Assembly (NCBI GenBank): GCA_017630215.1 | Contig: JAGBVR010000011.1 | Coordinates: forward strand, 1 to 64,000 | Reading direction: 5' to 3' | DNA from: Bacteroidales bacterium | GTDB taxonomy: Bacteria > Bacteroidota > Bacteroidia > Bacteroidales > UBA932 | Length of the DNA: 64,000 bases | In this document: in pieces, positions 25,326 to 34,215 of the stretch | Position numbering within the stretch: the first letter of the stretch is position 1 | Layout: every line of letters starts with the position of its first letter | Program-made: the position numbers and the translations under genes | Notes under the pieces: model-generated | Told to the model about the DNA's origin: nothing | The model's input: the letters and a program-made list of their open reading frames with translations, nothing else | Databases searched by the model: none

Positions 25326-26546
25326 TTATCTTCTGAGTCGGTTGATTATGATTTCCATTTCATTACACCCTTTCGGGAAAATCCTTTCCAGAAGGGCTGC
25401 GGTGCCGTTCTCGTTCTTGTATTCCAGTTCTTCCTGCGTTATCGGGAATACATGGTGGAAGAGGATGGTCTTGCCGCTGCTGAGGTTGCATTTGTCTTCG
25501 CGTGTGGCCACTAACGGAGCCGGATAGGTCAGTATTGCGCTGTTGTAATCATATTCTTCAGAGTATGGTTCGCCGTCTTCCGAGCCCACGGTATGGCCCA
25601 TTGTAAACCATGTCTGGCTCCATACAGGTATCCTGGCTGTATTCTTCAGAAGCCTTATCGGCCAGTAGTTGGCTTCATCCTTCAGTGACTCTTCATCCAT
25701 CTTCCAGTCAGAGGGCAGGTACAGGATGTACTCGGAGTGTTCGGACAGGTGGTATTCTGTACGTATATCCCTTTCTATATCCATTCTGTATGCGCCTGCT
25801 CCGATAGTGCATAAAGTGTAATAGTCGCGGTCTTCCTGCGGCGGGATCAATGCTACATCGAGATGAATGTCAGTTGAAACGACCTCGTGCAGTACATTCT
25901 GAAAATCTCCGTAATCCTCTTTTATGCATTCTACGAGCTGGTCTTCGTCCTTTTCTGAATACAGAATTAGTCTTACGTCATCAGGATTGCATGGGGCCAA
26001 TGCATTTTTCCAGAAGTACAGCATGGTGTCTTTCAGAGTCTGAACATCATCTGACCAAAGATATGCCAGAGCTATGTCATCCTTGAAGGCATTCTTGTCT
26101 TTAACCTCCACAGTGATGAAGTCCTTGTATACTCTGACGGCCTTTATAGCCTCCCACTTCATAGTAGAGAGTCTGAGGAACTTCTTGCCTTTGAGGTAGC
26201 TGAGGTACATGTGGTTGATGCCCTCCGGGGTGACGACTGGAAATACACCGGCTTTGCCGTAGGAGCGATAAAGCTTCGCCAGATTATTTCCAAGACCTAT
26301 TTTAAGAAGGACGATCACTGCTACCAGCTTGAGCGGCTTGCCGATATCTCCTGTTGCAACTGCAAGGGCAATCGCTCCCACAAACAGTATGAGATAAATG
26401 ATATTCGCTACCGGAAATGTAAACAGATTGTCCCACATGGCACCTTTCAGGAAGGTTTTCAGGTCAGAGGGCATTTCTGTCCTTATATCGCCATCTGTCT
26501 TTATCCCGTCAACGTCGGGCAGATTCTTATAAGTGTATTTCTTCAT
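25326..26546 (-). CDS. Membrane-anchored SUFU-like domain protein (paralogue)
   Basis: This 406-residue protein has membrane segments at about 45-64 and 69-87. A spacer follows, then a C-terminal SUFU-type domain: DIHLDVALIPPQEDRDYYTL, SEYILYLPSDWKM, WPIRLLKNTARIPVW and MGHTVG. It is a full-length paralogue of 13037-14248. The 24464-type gene follows it at 4 bp. In bacteria the SUFU superfamily is linked to polymorphic-toxin immunity (known of the family); no toxin gene is visible in this window, so an orphan immunity role is an inference. Confidence 0.7.
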   Translation of the reverse strand: MKKYTYKNLPDVDGIKTDGDIRTEMPSDLKTFLKGAMWDNLFTFPVANIIYLILFVGAIALAVATGDIGKPLKLVAVIVLLKIGLGNNLAKLYRSYGKAGVFPVVTPEGINHMYLSYLKGKKFLRLSTMKWEAIKAVRVYKDFITVEVKDKNAFKDDIALAYLWSDDVQTLKDTMLYFWKNALAPCNPDDVRLILYSEKDEDQLVECIKEDYGDFQNVLHEVVSTDIHLDVALIPPQEDRDYYTLCTIGAGAYRMDIERDIRTEYHLSEHSEYILYLPSDWKMDEESLKDEANYWPIRLLKNTARIPVWSQTWFTMGHTVGSEDGEPYSEEYDYNSAILTYPAPLVATREDKCNLSSGKTILFHHVFPITQEELEYKNENGTAALLERIFPKGCNEMEIIINRLRR

Positions 26547-26694
26547 GGCATCTGTTGATTGATTAATTTATACAAAGCTAAGTATTATATAAATAGAATC
26601 AATAGCTAGCATAGGAAATAATTGAAATATGAGAGAGCTGTATTCGTTTTCTCCTGGAATCTCATTATATTTACGCATCTTAACTTTTCGAAGT

Positions 26695-27366
26695 ATGAAT
26701 AAAAGCTTATTGGTACAAGCCCTCGCAAAGTTCATGGCTGGTATTATACTCATGGGGCTTCTGATATTTATCCCGGCAGGCTCTGTTTGGTACTGGCAGG
26801 GGTGGCTTCTGATGGGAGTGCTCTTTGTCCCGATGCTGACCGTCGGTTCTGTGCTTGTTGTCAAAAGTCCCGAACTTCTTCGCAAACGTTTGAAATCCAA
26901 GGAGGAGAGTAAAGAACAAAAGGCAGTTGTCGCTATTAGCGGACTTCTATTTGTTGCGGCATTTATTATGGCTGGGCTGAACTGGCGTTTTGACTGGTTG
27001 ATATTGCCGGACTGGGCTGTATGGGCTGCCGCAGGAGTATTCCTGCTCTCTTATATCCTTTATGCGGAAGTGCTCAGAGAGAATGCTTATCTGTCCAGAG
27101 TCATTGAAATCCAGGAAGGCCAGAAGGTGATCGATACAGGACTTTACGGAATCGTACGGCATCCTATGTATATGGCAACGACCCTTTTGTTTCTTGCGAT
27201 GCCTTTGGTGCTAGGGTCATTGATCTCATTTGTGATAATGTTTGGATATATCCCTGCAATAGTTAAGCGTATCAAGAGTGAAGAGGCACTTCTTCAAGAG
27301 GGACTTGAAGGCTATGCTGATTATATGAAGCATGTCAGATACAGGCTTGTTCCATTCATCTGGTAA
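26695..27366 (+). CDS. Isoprenylcysteine/phospholipid methyltransferase-like membrane protein
   Basis: This 223-residue protein has five to six membrane helices and the C-terminal signature TGLYGIVRHPMYMATTLLF followed by an acidic EEALL...YADYMKHVRYRLVP tail. This is the ICMT/PEMT-type S-adenosylmethionine binding motif (RHPxY). Such bacterial enzymes methylate lipids or small hydrophobic thiols; the substrate is unknown. The frame is open from 26629, but ATG 26695 directly precedes the first helix. It is followed at 21 bp by the TolB/isomerase fusion gene. Confidence 0.7.
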   Translation: MNKSLLVQALAKFMAGIILMGLLIFIPAGSVWYWQGWLLMGVLFVPMLTVGSVLVVKSPELLRKRLKSKEESKEQKAVVAISGLLFVAAFIMAGLNWRFDWLILPDWAVWAAAGVFLLSYILYAEVLRENAYLSRVIEIQEGQKVIDTGLYGIVRHPMYMATTLLFLAMPLVLGSLISFVIMFGYIPAIVKRIKSEEALLQEGLEGYADYMKHVRYRLVPFIW

Positions 27367-27387
27367 AAACTACTAAACTATATAACC

Positions 27388-29130
27388 ATGAAACTCAGAA
27401 TCAATCTTGTCGGCATTCTCGTTCTTGCGGGAACTTTCATCGCTGCTGCACAATCTTCCACCAAAGTGATCAGCTGTCTGGAAGTTTATGATCTTGAAAC
27501 ACGTACACATCAGATCGTGAAGGAATTTCCATTCCTGATAGAAGCTCCGAATTGGACTCCTGATGGTAAGTGGCTGGTAGTCAATAAGGATGGTCGATTG
27601 TATAAGGTCGCTCCGGACGGCTCGACTGATCTTGCCGAGATCAATACAGGTTCGATCAATCAGTGTAATAATGACCACGTGATTTCAGCGGACGGCAAGT
27701 GGATCGCACTCAGCAGCAATGATCCAGCAGAAAAGGGATGGAATTCCTATGTGTACAAGGTACCGTTTGAAGGAGGGGAACCAGATAAGATTACACCGAT
27801 AGGTCCAAGCTATCTTCATGGCATCAGCCCTGATGGAAAGACCATTGCCTATTGCGCATTCCGAGGTCCGGAGAATGAAGCGGATGTCTATGCAATGCCG
27901 ATAAAAGGAGGAAAGGAAGTGCGTCTGACCGATGCGCCCGGTCTTGATGACGGTCCAGAGTATAGCATGGACGGCAAGCATATCTGGTTCAACAGTGTAA
28001 GGACAGGCAGGATGCAGGTATGGCGCATGAAGACCAATGGCAAACAGCAGACCCAGATGACATTCGACAAGGATATGAATTCATGGTTTCCTCATATTTC
28101 TCCTGATGGCGAGAAGGTGGTTTACATAGCATATCATGATTACGAACTGGCTCCTGGCGATCATATCGCCAATCTGAATGTCCAGCTAAGGATGATTCCA
28201 GCTTCTGGCGGAGAGCCTGAAGTGCTGGTGGAACTCTTCGGTGGACAGGGTACGATCAACGTCAATTCGTGGAGTCCGGACAGCCGTAAGTTTGCATATG
28301 TAAGCTATCGTCTGGAAGAAGAGATCACAGCTCCGAAGAGAGAAATGGCCATTCAGCTCTATTCTGCGCGTCAGCTCATAGGAACGCCTGAACTTTTCGC
28401 GAAGAACCATAAATATGTGCTCGGACGCCTTGCCCAGATGGGTTATACCGGAGCTGAGGCTGCAAGCTATGACAATGGCCGTTTCTCAGGAATGGAACCA
28501 GAGGATTTCAGAGCTGTCCTGAATGAGGCCGGACTGAAGTTCATGTCGTCTCATACTACCAGACCGCTTACGGCAGCTGAACTTGCTTCCGGAGATTTTA
28601 CCGAAGCTCTCAAATGGTGGGATCTATGCATAGAGACTCATAAGAAGGCCGGTGTGCCAAGACTGGTGATGTCGTATTCTCAGAAACTTTCGAATGAGCA
28701 GGAGCTGAAGGTAATGGCCGAATATCTCGATGCTATCGGTGCTAAATGCAATGCTTCCGGCATTCGTTTCGGCTATCATAACCATGCACACGAATTCGAA
28801 AAGATCGGTGATACTACGATGATGGATTATTTCATCTCTAATACTGATCCTGAAAATGTCTTCATTGAAATGGATGTATATTGGGCCGTAGTCGGTGGCG
28901 CTGCTCCTGTGGAATATATGCAGAAATACCCTGGTCGCTTCGAAGTACTCCACATCAAGGATAAGAGGGAAATCGGACAGAGCGGAATGGTAGGTTTCGA
29001 GCCGATTTTCCGTAATTTCGATAAGGCTGGCACCAAGGCATTTGTCGTGGAAATGGAAGAAGCCAGCACGCCGAATATTCTCAAGGGACTTCGTGAAAGT
29101 GCCCTCTATCTCAGAAATGCAAAATATTGA
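27388..29130 (+). CDS. Fusion of a TolB-like beta-propeller and a sugar isomerase/epimerase TIM barrel
   Basis: This 580-residue exported protein has a signal peptide (MKLRINLVGILVLAGTFIAA). The part from about 25 to 310 is a six-bladed TolB/WD40-like propeller with repeated SPDGK-type strands (WTPDGKWLVVN, ISPDGKTIAYC, SMDGKHIWFNS). From about 315 to 580 it is a xylose-isomerase-like TIM barrel (AIQLYSARQLIG, MGYTGAEAASY, GYHNHAHEF, FIEMDVYW, HIKDKRE). The His/Glu/Asp residues of the metal site are present. These two modules are usually separate proteins; here there is no stop or frameshift between them. A Gfo/Idh oxidoreductase gene follows at 70 bp, the common partner of such isomerases, so a shared sugar or inositol-type pathway is likely. 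Confidence 0.75.
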   Translation: MKLRINLVGILVLAGTFIAAAQSSTKVISCLEVYDLETRTHQIVKEFPFLIEAPNWTPDGKWLVVNKDGRLYKVAPDGSTDLAEINTGSINQCNNDHVISADGKWIALSSNDPAEKGWNSYVYKVPFEGGEPDKITPIGPSYLHGISPDGKTIAYCAFRGPENEADVYAMPIKGGKEVRLTDAPGLDDGPEYSMDGKHIWFNSVRTGRMQVWRMKTNGKQQTQMTFDKDMNSWFPHISPDGEKVVYIAYHDYELAPGDHIANLNVQLRMIPASGGEPEVLVELFGGQGTINVNSWSPDSRKFAYVSYRLEEEITAPKREMAIQLYSARQLIGTPELFAKNHKYVLGRLAQMGYTGAEAASYDNGRFSGMEPEDFRAVLNEAGLKFMSSHTTRPLTAAELASGDFTEALKWWDLCIETHKKAGVPRLVMSYSQKLSNEQELKVMAEYLDAIGAKCNASGIRFGYHNHAHEFEKIGDTTMMDYFISNTDPENVFIEMDVYWAVVGGAAPVEYMQKYPGRFEVLHIKDKREIGQSGMVGFEPIFRNFDKAGTKAFVVEMEEASTPNILKGLRESALYLRNAKY

Positions 29131-29147
29131 TAATTAACTTGATATCT

Positions 29148-29185
29148 CTCCCGGTTACAAATCCTCCAGTGGTTGTGGCCGGGAG
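29148..29185 (+). other. Intergenic hairpin
   Basis: CTCCCGG (29148-29154) pairs with CCGGGAG (29179-29185), with an inner ACAA/TTGT helix. There is no T run. It may be a weak terminator or an RNA-processing element between the fusion gene and the oxidoreductase gene. Confidence 0.45.
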
Positions 29186-29200
29186 TTCATATGTTGAAGT

Positions 29201-30196
29201 ATGCTTAGATTTGGAGTAGTAGGAACAGGAAGGATCAGTGACTGGGTGCTCAAGGGAGCGGCCCAGGATTCCAGAATCGCAGTGACTGCAGTCTGCTCAA
29301 GGACTTCAGAGGCTGCTAAGGCTTTTATAGACCGCAATCCATTGGCAAAGGACGCAAAAATATATACATCTGTGGATGAGATGGTCTTGGATCCGGAAGT
29401 GGATGCAATCTATGTCGGTACTCCGAATCAGACCCATTGTGAATATACTCTCAAGGCGCTCAATGCCGGCAAGCACGTGCTCTGCGAAAAGCCGTTGGCG
29501 CTGAATGCCGCTGAAGGACGAAGGATGATAGAGGCTGCCAAAGCCAGCGGATGTCTTCTTATGGAGGCAATGGTCTCCACACTGAATCCAAACTTCCGTG
29601 CTCTGGCAGACCGTATCGCCACAATTGCCCCTGTGCGCCAATACAGTTCATATTTCTGCCAGTATTCTTCCAAGTATGAGGCATTGAAAAGGGGAGAGGT
29701 GGCTACATCATTCAAGCCGGGGACAGCTGGTGCCTTACGTGACGTGGGCGTATATACGTTGTATCCTATGGTGGCATTATTCGGCAAGCCGTCCCGCATA
29801 CAGGCTAATATCCAGACTATTACCACTCCTGAGGGCATTTCTGATGTCCAGGGTAGTGCTTGTCTGGGATATGATGGAATGGATGCAGTTCTGGCCTGGT
29901 CCAAGACATACGACAGTTTCCAGCCGACTGAAATCGCAGGAGAAAAGGGTAATCTGATATTGGACGAAATCCATATTGCCCGAAAGGCTGAAATTGTCCC
30001 TCATGCTGCGCCAACTTCCGGACAGGGACCTAAGCCAGGTCGTACTCTTGTCTGTGAAGGACTTCCTTTCAATGAGTATTATTACGAGTTCAAGGAATTC
30101 GCAGACCTGATAGAAAAAGGCCTGAAGGAATCCTCGTGGAATTCACATCAGACCTCTCTTTCAGTTCTGGAGATAATAGATGAACTGTTGGATTAA
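29201..30196 (+). CDS. Gfo/Idh/MocA family oxidoreductase
   Basis: This 331-residue protein has the N-terminal dinucleotide motif RFGVVGTGRISDW (GxGxxx) and the family's HVLCEKPLA signature (Lys of EKP). A C-terminal substrate domain covers about 125-331. These cytosolic NAD(P)-dependent enzymes oxidise or reduce sugars, inositols and related compounds. No signal peptide is present. It probably acts after the TIM-barrel isomerase encoded just upstream, though that product appears exported while this one is cytosolic. Confidence 0.8.
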   Translation: MLRFGVVGTGRISDWVLKGAAQDSRIAVTAVCSRTSEAAKAFIDRNPLAKDAKIYTSVDEMVLDPEVDAIYVGTPNQTHCEYTLKALNAGKHVLCEKPLALNAAEGRRMIEAAKASGCLLMEAMVSTLNPNFRALADRIATIAPVRQYSSYFCQYSSKYEALKRGEVATSFKPGTAGALRDVGVYTLYPMVALFGKPSRIQANIQTITTPEGISDVQGSACLGYDGMDAVLAWSKTYDSFQPTEIAGEKGNLILDEIHIARKAEIVPHAAPTSGQGPKPGRTLVCEGLPFNEYYYEFKEFADLIEKGLKESSWNSHQTSLSVLEIIDELLD

Positions 30197-30215
30197 TTCT
30201 TCTTTCCGGAAGAGT

Positions 30216-30818
30216 TTACCACTTTTCATAATGAATGTTCTCCGGTTTCCACTTGTCCTTTGGCTGTGTGGTACCGTCGTGATGTCCGATCGGAATAGCG
30301 CACAGTGGCTGCACATTGCCAGGTAGGCCAAGGAATTCGCCGAGTGGTCTGGCAAGTTCCATGTTCGGATAGACTCCTGTCCATACAGCTCCCAGACCCA
30401 GAGCTTCTGCACTCAGAAGTATGTTCTGTACTGCTGCCGAGCAGTCCTGCTGCCAGTAAGGATTATCCTTTCCGTCGAACCATGTGGTCTCGCCGCAGAC
30501 TACGATTGCAAGTGGAGCCTGCCTGAGCATTTTTGCATAAGGAAGGATTTCGGCCATTGCGTCGAGATGTTCACGCTCTGTGATGACGACAAATCTCCAT
30601 GGCTGATAGTTTACTGCTGTAGGAGCTGCCATTGCGGCTCTGAGCATTGATTCGATGTTTTCGTCTGATACCGGTTCTGAAGTGAACTGGCGTACGCTTT
30701 TTCTGTTGTGGATGTTTTCCAGAACGGCATCTGCCGCATTTCCTCCGGTGTTTGAACAAGAATTCATAGTGCTTAGTGTCAATGTCGCTAAGGCGATAAG
30801 TAAAAGTTTGGTTTTCAT
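30216..30818 (-). CDS. Nitroreductase-family protein with lipoprotein signal
   Basis: This 200-residue protein has a lipobox Cys at residue 21 (STMNSC). The FMN-dependent nitroreductase fold follows: IHNRKSVRQFTSEPV, AAMAAPTAVNYQPWRFVVI, EALGLGAVWTGVYPN. Nitroreductases are normally cytosolic since they use NAD(P)H, so a lipidated, exported version is unusual. Its ATG overlaps the stop of the DNPH1-like gene by 4 bp; it is the last gene of a three-gene minus-strand operon. It converges with the Gfo/Idh gene (20 bp apart). Confidence 0.8.
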   Translation of the reverse strand: MKTKLLLIALATLTLSTMNSCSNTGGNAADAVLENIHNRKSVRQFTSEPVSDENIESMLRAAMAAPTAVNYQPWRFVVITEREHLDAMAEILPYAKMLRQAPLAIVVCGETTWFDGKDNPYWQQDCSAAVQNILLSAEALGLGAVWTGVYPNMELARPLGEFLGLPGNVQPLCAIPIGHHDGTTQPKDKWKPENIHYEKW

Positions 30819-31219
30819 ACTATTGTGTTTAGGATATTATAGATTTCATCTTCGGCTTCGTATGGGTGGATGTGGAAATAAGGATTGCCGGTGAGCATGG
30901 CGGATAACTGTGTCTTGCTTCTGTCGTAGAAGATATGGCATGGCTTTCCGATCTTCTCTGCGTAAGCCATTTCGTATCCTACCCCCAGGGAAGGACAAGT
31001 GCATTCCGCAATCACGATGTCGCTTTCGCGCAGCCATGCTGTGTCCTCATCATATATGTCAATGTCTCTTTTCCCCTGTTCCATAAGGTTCAGATGAGGG
31101 CTTCCTATATGTTCGGTGAGGACAATGTTGTCCTTCTGCATGTATTTAATGAGTCTTCCGTACAGTTCGGCGTCAATCCTGCCTCCTCGTATCGATCCTG
31201 CAAAATAAATCTTCTTCAT
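30815..31219 (-). CDS. DNPH1/Rcl-like 2'-deoxynucleoside 5'-phosphate N-hydrolase
   Basis: This 134-residue protein has IYFAGSIRGGR at the N-terminus and AECTCPSLGVGYEMAYAE at 71-88, which match the nucleotide-binding loop and catalytic Glu region of mammalian DNPH1 (Rcl). Tyr5 and Glu72 are the candidate active-site residues. DNPH1 splits 2'-deoxynucleoside 5'-monophosphates into base and deoxyribose 5-phosphate, cleaning the nucleotide pool. The frame is open to 31426, but homology and the 4-bp ATGA overlap with the LMW-PTP gene fix the start at 31219. Confidence 0.75.
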   Translation of the reverse strand: MKKIYFAGSIRGGRIDAELYGRLIKYMQKDNIVLTEHIGSPHLNLMEQGKRDIDIYDEDTAWLRESDIVIAECTCPSLGVGYEMAYAEKIGKPCHIFYDRSKTQLSAMLTGNPYFHIHPYEAEDEIYNILNTIV

Positions 31220-31707
31220 AGTCTTATCTTCTTCAGCAATCCATTGCATCCAGCCAGAACATCCTGGTATGTCTGTTCGAAATCTCCTGTATACCAAGGA
31301 TCTGCGACATCGCGGCTCAGTCCTGCGAATTCCATCATCATATGTACCTTGCCTGTGATTTCCGAACCTTGCAGTGCCTCTCCGGCTGCGATTTCTGAAT
31401 AATCGCCGACTATTCGTGTGAGCCATCTGAGATTTGACCTGTCCATAACTACAACGAGGTCTTGTTCATTGAATTCTTCAATGGATATCTTATGGGCGCT
31501 ATGGTTGCCGAAACGCACTCCCTTCTCGCGAAGTTTTCTCTGTGCAGGAGGATAGATCGGGTTGAACCATTCCTCATCGGAAACTGCTCCCGATGAAATC
31601 TCGAAATGCCTGGCCGCGCCGGCTTTCTCCACCAGATCCTTCATTACGTATTCAGCCATCGGGCTTCTGCATATGTTGCCGTGGCATAGAAACATTATCC
31701 TGATCAT
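31216..31707 (-). CDS. Low-molecular-weight protein tyrosine phosphatase
   Basis: This 163-residue protein has the P-loop CHGNICRS (CX5R; Cys8 and Arg14) close to the N-terminus and the acid/base Asp in DPWYTGDF. It is the full family length. These cytosolic phosphatases remove phosphate from tyrosine or arginine residues. It is first in an operon with DNPH1-like and nitroreductase genes, joined by 4-bp overlaps. Confidence 0.85.
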   Translation of the reverse strand: MIRIMFLCHGNICRSPMAEYVMKDLVEKAGAARHFEISSGAVSDEEWFNPIYPPAQRKLREKGVRFGNHSAHKISIEEFNEQDLVVVMDRSNLRWLTRIVGDYSEIAAGEALQGSEITGKVHMMMEFAGLSRDVADPWYTGDFEQTYQDVLAGCNGLLKKIRL

Positions 31708-31749
31708 AAGTTATACTCTCAATGTATTGGTTTGGGATTTCGTGGTCGA

Positions 31750-34032
31750 TTATTTGAACAGAAGCTTGCAGACCTCGGTGATGTAGTCCCTGCAGTTCAT
31801 CCAGGTGTGGCCTCCGCCGGGATACATTGTGGTGTGTCTGATGCTGCGGTCTTTGAGATTTCTCTCTAACTGAAGGGATGACTGATACAGAAAATCAGAT
31901 GTTCCGCAGCTTAGCCAGAGAAGCTTGAGACTATCATTCAGCTGCTCGGCTTTTGCATATGTTCCATTTTCGAAATTGGATGAAATTTCCGGACCGAATA
32001 TAGCAGGTGCGAAAGCGCATACATAGTGGAACTTGTCCGGATTGCCAAGTCCGCATGCTAATGTCTGGCGACCGCCGAGCGAGAATCCGGCAATGGCTCT
32101 GCTGTCGGCATCGCTAAGAACATTATAATTTGCTTCGATGAACGGAATCACTGATTCTGTGAACTCCTCTGTAGTCAGTTCTGTATCCATCGGATTGTAC
32201 ATGCTGGCCTGGCCGCGGCGGATCATCTCCGGATACGGATTCGCGTATGGCATTACGACGATCATCTTCTTCGCAAGGCCGGCTGCAATGAGGTTATCCA
32301 GAATATTATTGATCCTTCCTACCTTGAACCAAGTCTCGTATGTGTCTGTCATTCCGTGGATCAGATACAGCACTGGATATTTTTCTGATGATGCGGGGTC
32401 ATATCCTGCAGGAGTGTAGACCACTACCGGCCTGTCAAAACCGACAGCCTTGGATGTATAATATGTATAGCTGATCTTTCCGTGAGGGACATCCTGGAGA
32501 TCCTGCCAGTCAGGCTGAGGGCCTTTCACATCGGCAAGACTGTATTTGAATCCTTCGTTAGGGAAGATATGCATGTTTTCAGGATCGGCTATCTTGGTTC
32601 CGTCTACAACGAAAGCATATGGATAGATGTCAGGCTGCTTGGGAGTGACATTTATCGACCATACACCCTCGTCATTCTTTGTCATTGGTCTTGTTCCTTC
32701 GAACATCTGGCATTCGAGATCGACATTTTCGGCCTGAGGAGCGCGCAGGCGGAATGTCACGCTTCCGTCCTTGTTATACTCCGGTGATATGATTCCTTTA
32801 GGAAAGAGACGCGCCATTACTTCTGGCGTAAGCCTCTGCTGGTCAGGCTTTGCAGCTGGGGCTGAAGGCTCTGCAGCCTTCCTTCCTGCCTTCGGCTTTG
32901 ATGCCTGAGCTTCCTTCATTGCCTTTTCAGAAGCCTCCTTGTCGAATAGGAGAGGGAAGGTCTGGCTGAGGAAATGACGGGCGTTCATCCAGGTATGTCC
33001 CATCTTGTCTGTAGTGAAGTATTGGATGTTTTCGATGCCTTTGCTGTCGAGGAATTCCATGTATTCCTTTGCGTTTCCGTAAAGGAAATCGTCGGTTCCG
33101 CAGCCGAGCCAGAAGAGGTTTATCTGTTTGTTTGTCTTCTTAGCCTTGTCATAGACTGTAGGGATGTTCATACTTGTAAACGAACTGTATGAACAGAGAT
33201 AAGAAAATTTGTCAAGGTTGTTCAGACCGAATGAAAGTCCCTGGTTTCCTCCACGTGAAAAACCTCCTATAGCTCTGCTGTCACGGTCGTTGATGGTCCT
33301 GTAATTGGCCTCTACATATGGCATGAGGTCGTTCAGGAGATCCTTGCTGAACTGGTCTCCCTTGGTGAAGTCGAATGTTTCTGCAGGATTATACTTGGCG
33401 GGATTGCCGTAAGGGAGGACGATGATCATTTCCTTGGCCTTGCCCTGGGCGATGAGATTGTCCAGGATCAGATTCATCTTTCCTACCTTGAAATATACTT
33501 CTTCAGTGTCGGTGGTGCCGCTGATAAGATAGAATACCGGATATCTTCGGTCGGGATGCTTGTCGTAAGTCGGTGGTGTATATATTATTGCATTGCCGAA
33601 AAGACCCAATGTCTCCGAATGATAGTTCACATAATCCACCTTTCCGTGTGGTACGGACTGCAAGTCGTGGTCCATCGGCACATCGCCTCGGAAATCGATC
33701 ATAGAGTTCTTGAAACCTTCGTTAGGGAACCAGTCAGGACACTGGGGGTCCATGACTCCGATTCCGTCCACCTCGAAGCAGTATGGGTAGATGTCAGGGG
33801 CGACCGGACCGAGAGTAATGCTCCACACACCGTTCTCTCCCTTGGTCATATCTTGCTTGGGAGCGAACTGTGCGCTTATCTTCACATTCTTCGCCTGGGG
33901 CGCAGAGATGTTGAAGGTAACGGTATTGTCGGGGTTAACTACGGTAGAAGGTGTATGCGGTCCCATCTGGGCTGACGCAGAAATGCAAAGTGCAAGGGAA
34001 GCCAATGCCGGCAGAAAGAATCTTGTTTTCAT
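31750..34032 (-). CDS. Secreted tandem esterase (two CBM48-like/CE1-type esterase units)
   Basis: This 760-residue protein has a type I signal peptide (cleavage after SASA, about residue 21). It consists of two homologous halves, each with an N-terminal E-set/CBM48-like domain (about 30-110 and 415-495) and an alpha/beta-hydrolase esterase domain (about 125-365 and 515-760). The nucleophile elbows are GFSRGG (Ser259) and GFSLGG (Ser651), and the catalytic His candidates are His346 and His742, each followed by TWMN. A Pro/Ala/Lys linker (about 375-400) separates the halves. Such enzymes are feruloyl or acetyl-xylan esterases acting on plant cell wall polymers; the exact substrate is unknown. 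Two active sites in one chain may act on different esters. Confidence 0.8.
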   Translation of the reverse strand: MKTRFFLPALASLALCISASAQMGPHTPSTVVNPDNTVTFNISAPQAKNVKISAQFAPKQDMTKGENGVWSITLGPVAPDIYPYCFEVDGIGVMDPQCPDWFPNEGFKNSMIDFRGDVPMDHDLQSVPHGKVDYVNYHSETLGLFGNAIIYTPPTYDKHPDRRYPVFYLISGTTDTEEVYFKVGKMNLILDNLIAQGKAKEMIIVLPYGNPAKYNPAETFDFTKGDQFSKDLLNDLMPYVEANYRTINDRDSRAIGGFSRGGNQGLSFGLNNLDKFSYLCSYSSFTSMNIPTVYDKAKKTNKQINLFWLGCGTDDFLYGNAKEYMEFLDSKGIENIQYFTTDKMGHTWMNARHFLSQTFPLLFDKEASEKAMKEAQASKPKAGRKAAEPSAPAAKPDQQRLTPEVMARLFPKGIISPEYNKDGSVTFRLRAPQAENVDLECQMFEGTRPMTKNDEGVWSINVTPKQPDIYPYAFVVDGTKIADPENMHIFPNEGFKYSLADVKGPQPDWQDLQDVPHGKISYTYYTSKAVGFDRPVVVYTPAGYDPASSEKYPVLYLIHGMTDTYETWFKVGRINNILDNLIAAGLAKKMIVVMPYANPYPEMIRRGQASMYNPMDTELTTEEFTESVIPFIEANYNVLSDADSRAIAGFSLGGRQTLACGLGNPDKFHYVCAFAPAIFGPEISSNFENGTYAKAEQLNDSLKLLWLSCGTSDFLYQSSLQLERNLKDRSIRHTTMYPGGGHTWMNCRDYITEVCKLLFK

Positions 34033-34215
34033 AAAGAAATCGTTTTATGGTTTAAAACTAATAAAAAATCCGTATTAAGCCAAGTGAAAGAGGGCGGGAA
34101 ACAGTAAATTGCGTGAGAATGTACGGATTTGAACAGATATTGATATGGCTTGAGGATGATATTTGCTTATGTCAATGATTATACGTATTTTTATGAATCA
34201 CTAATTTTGAAGATT

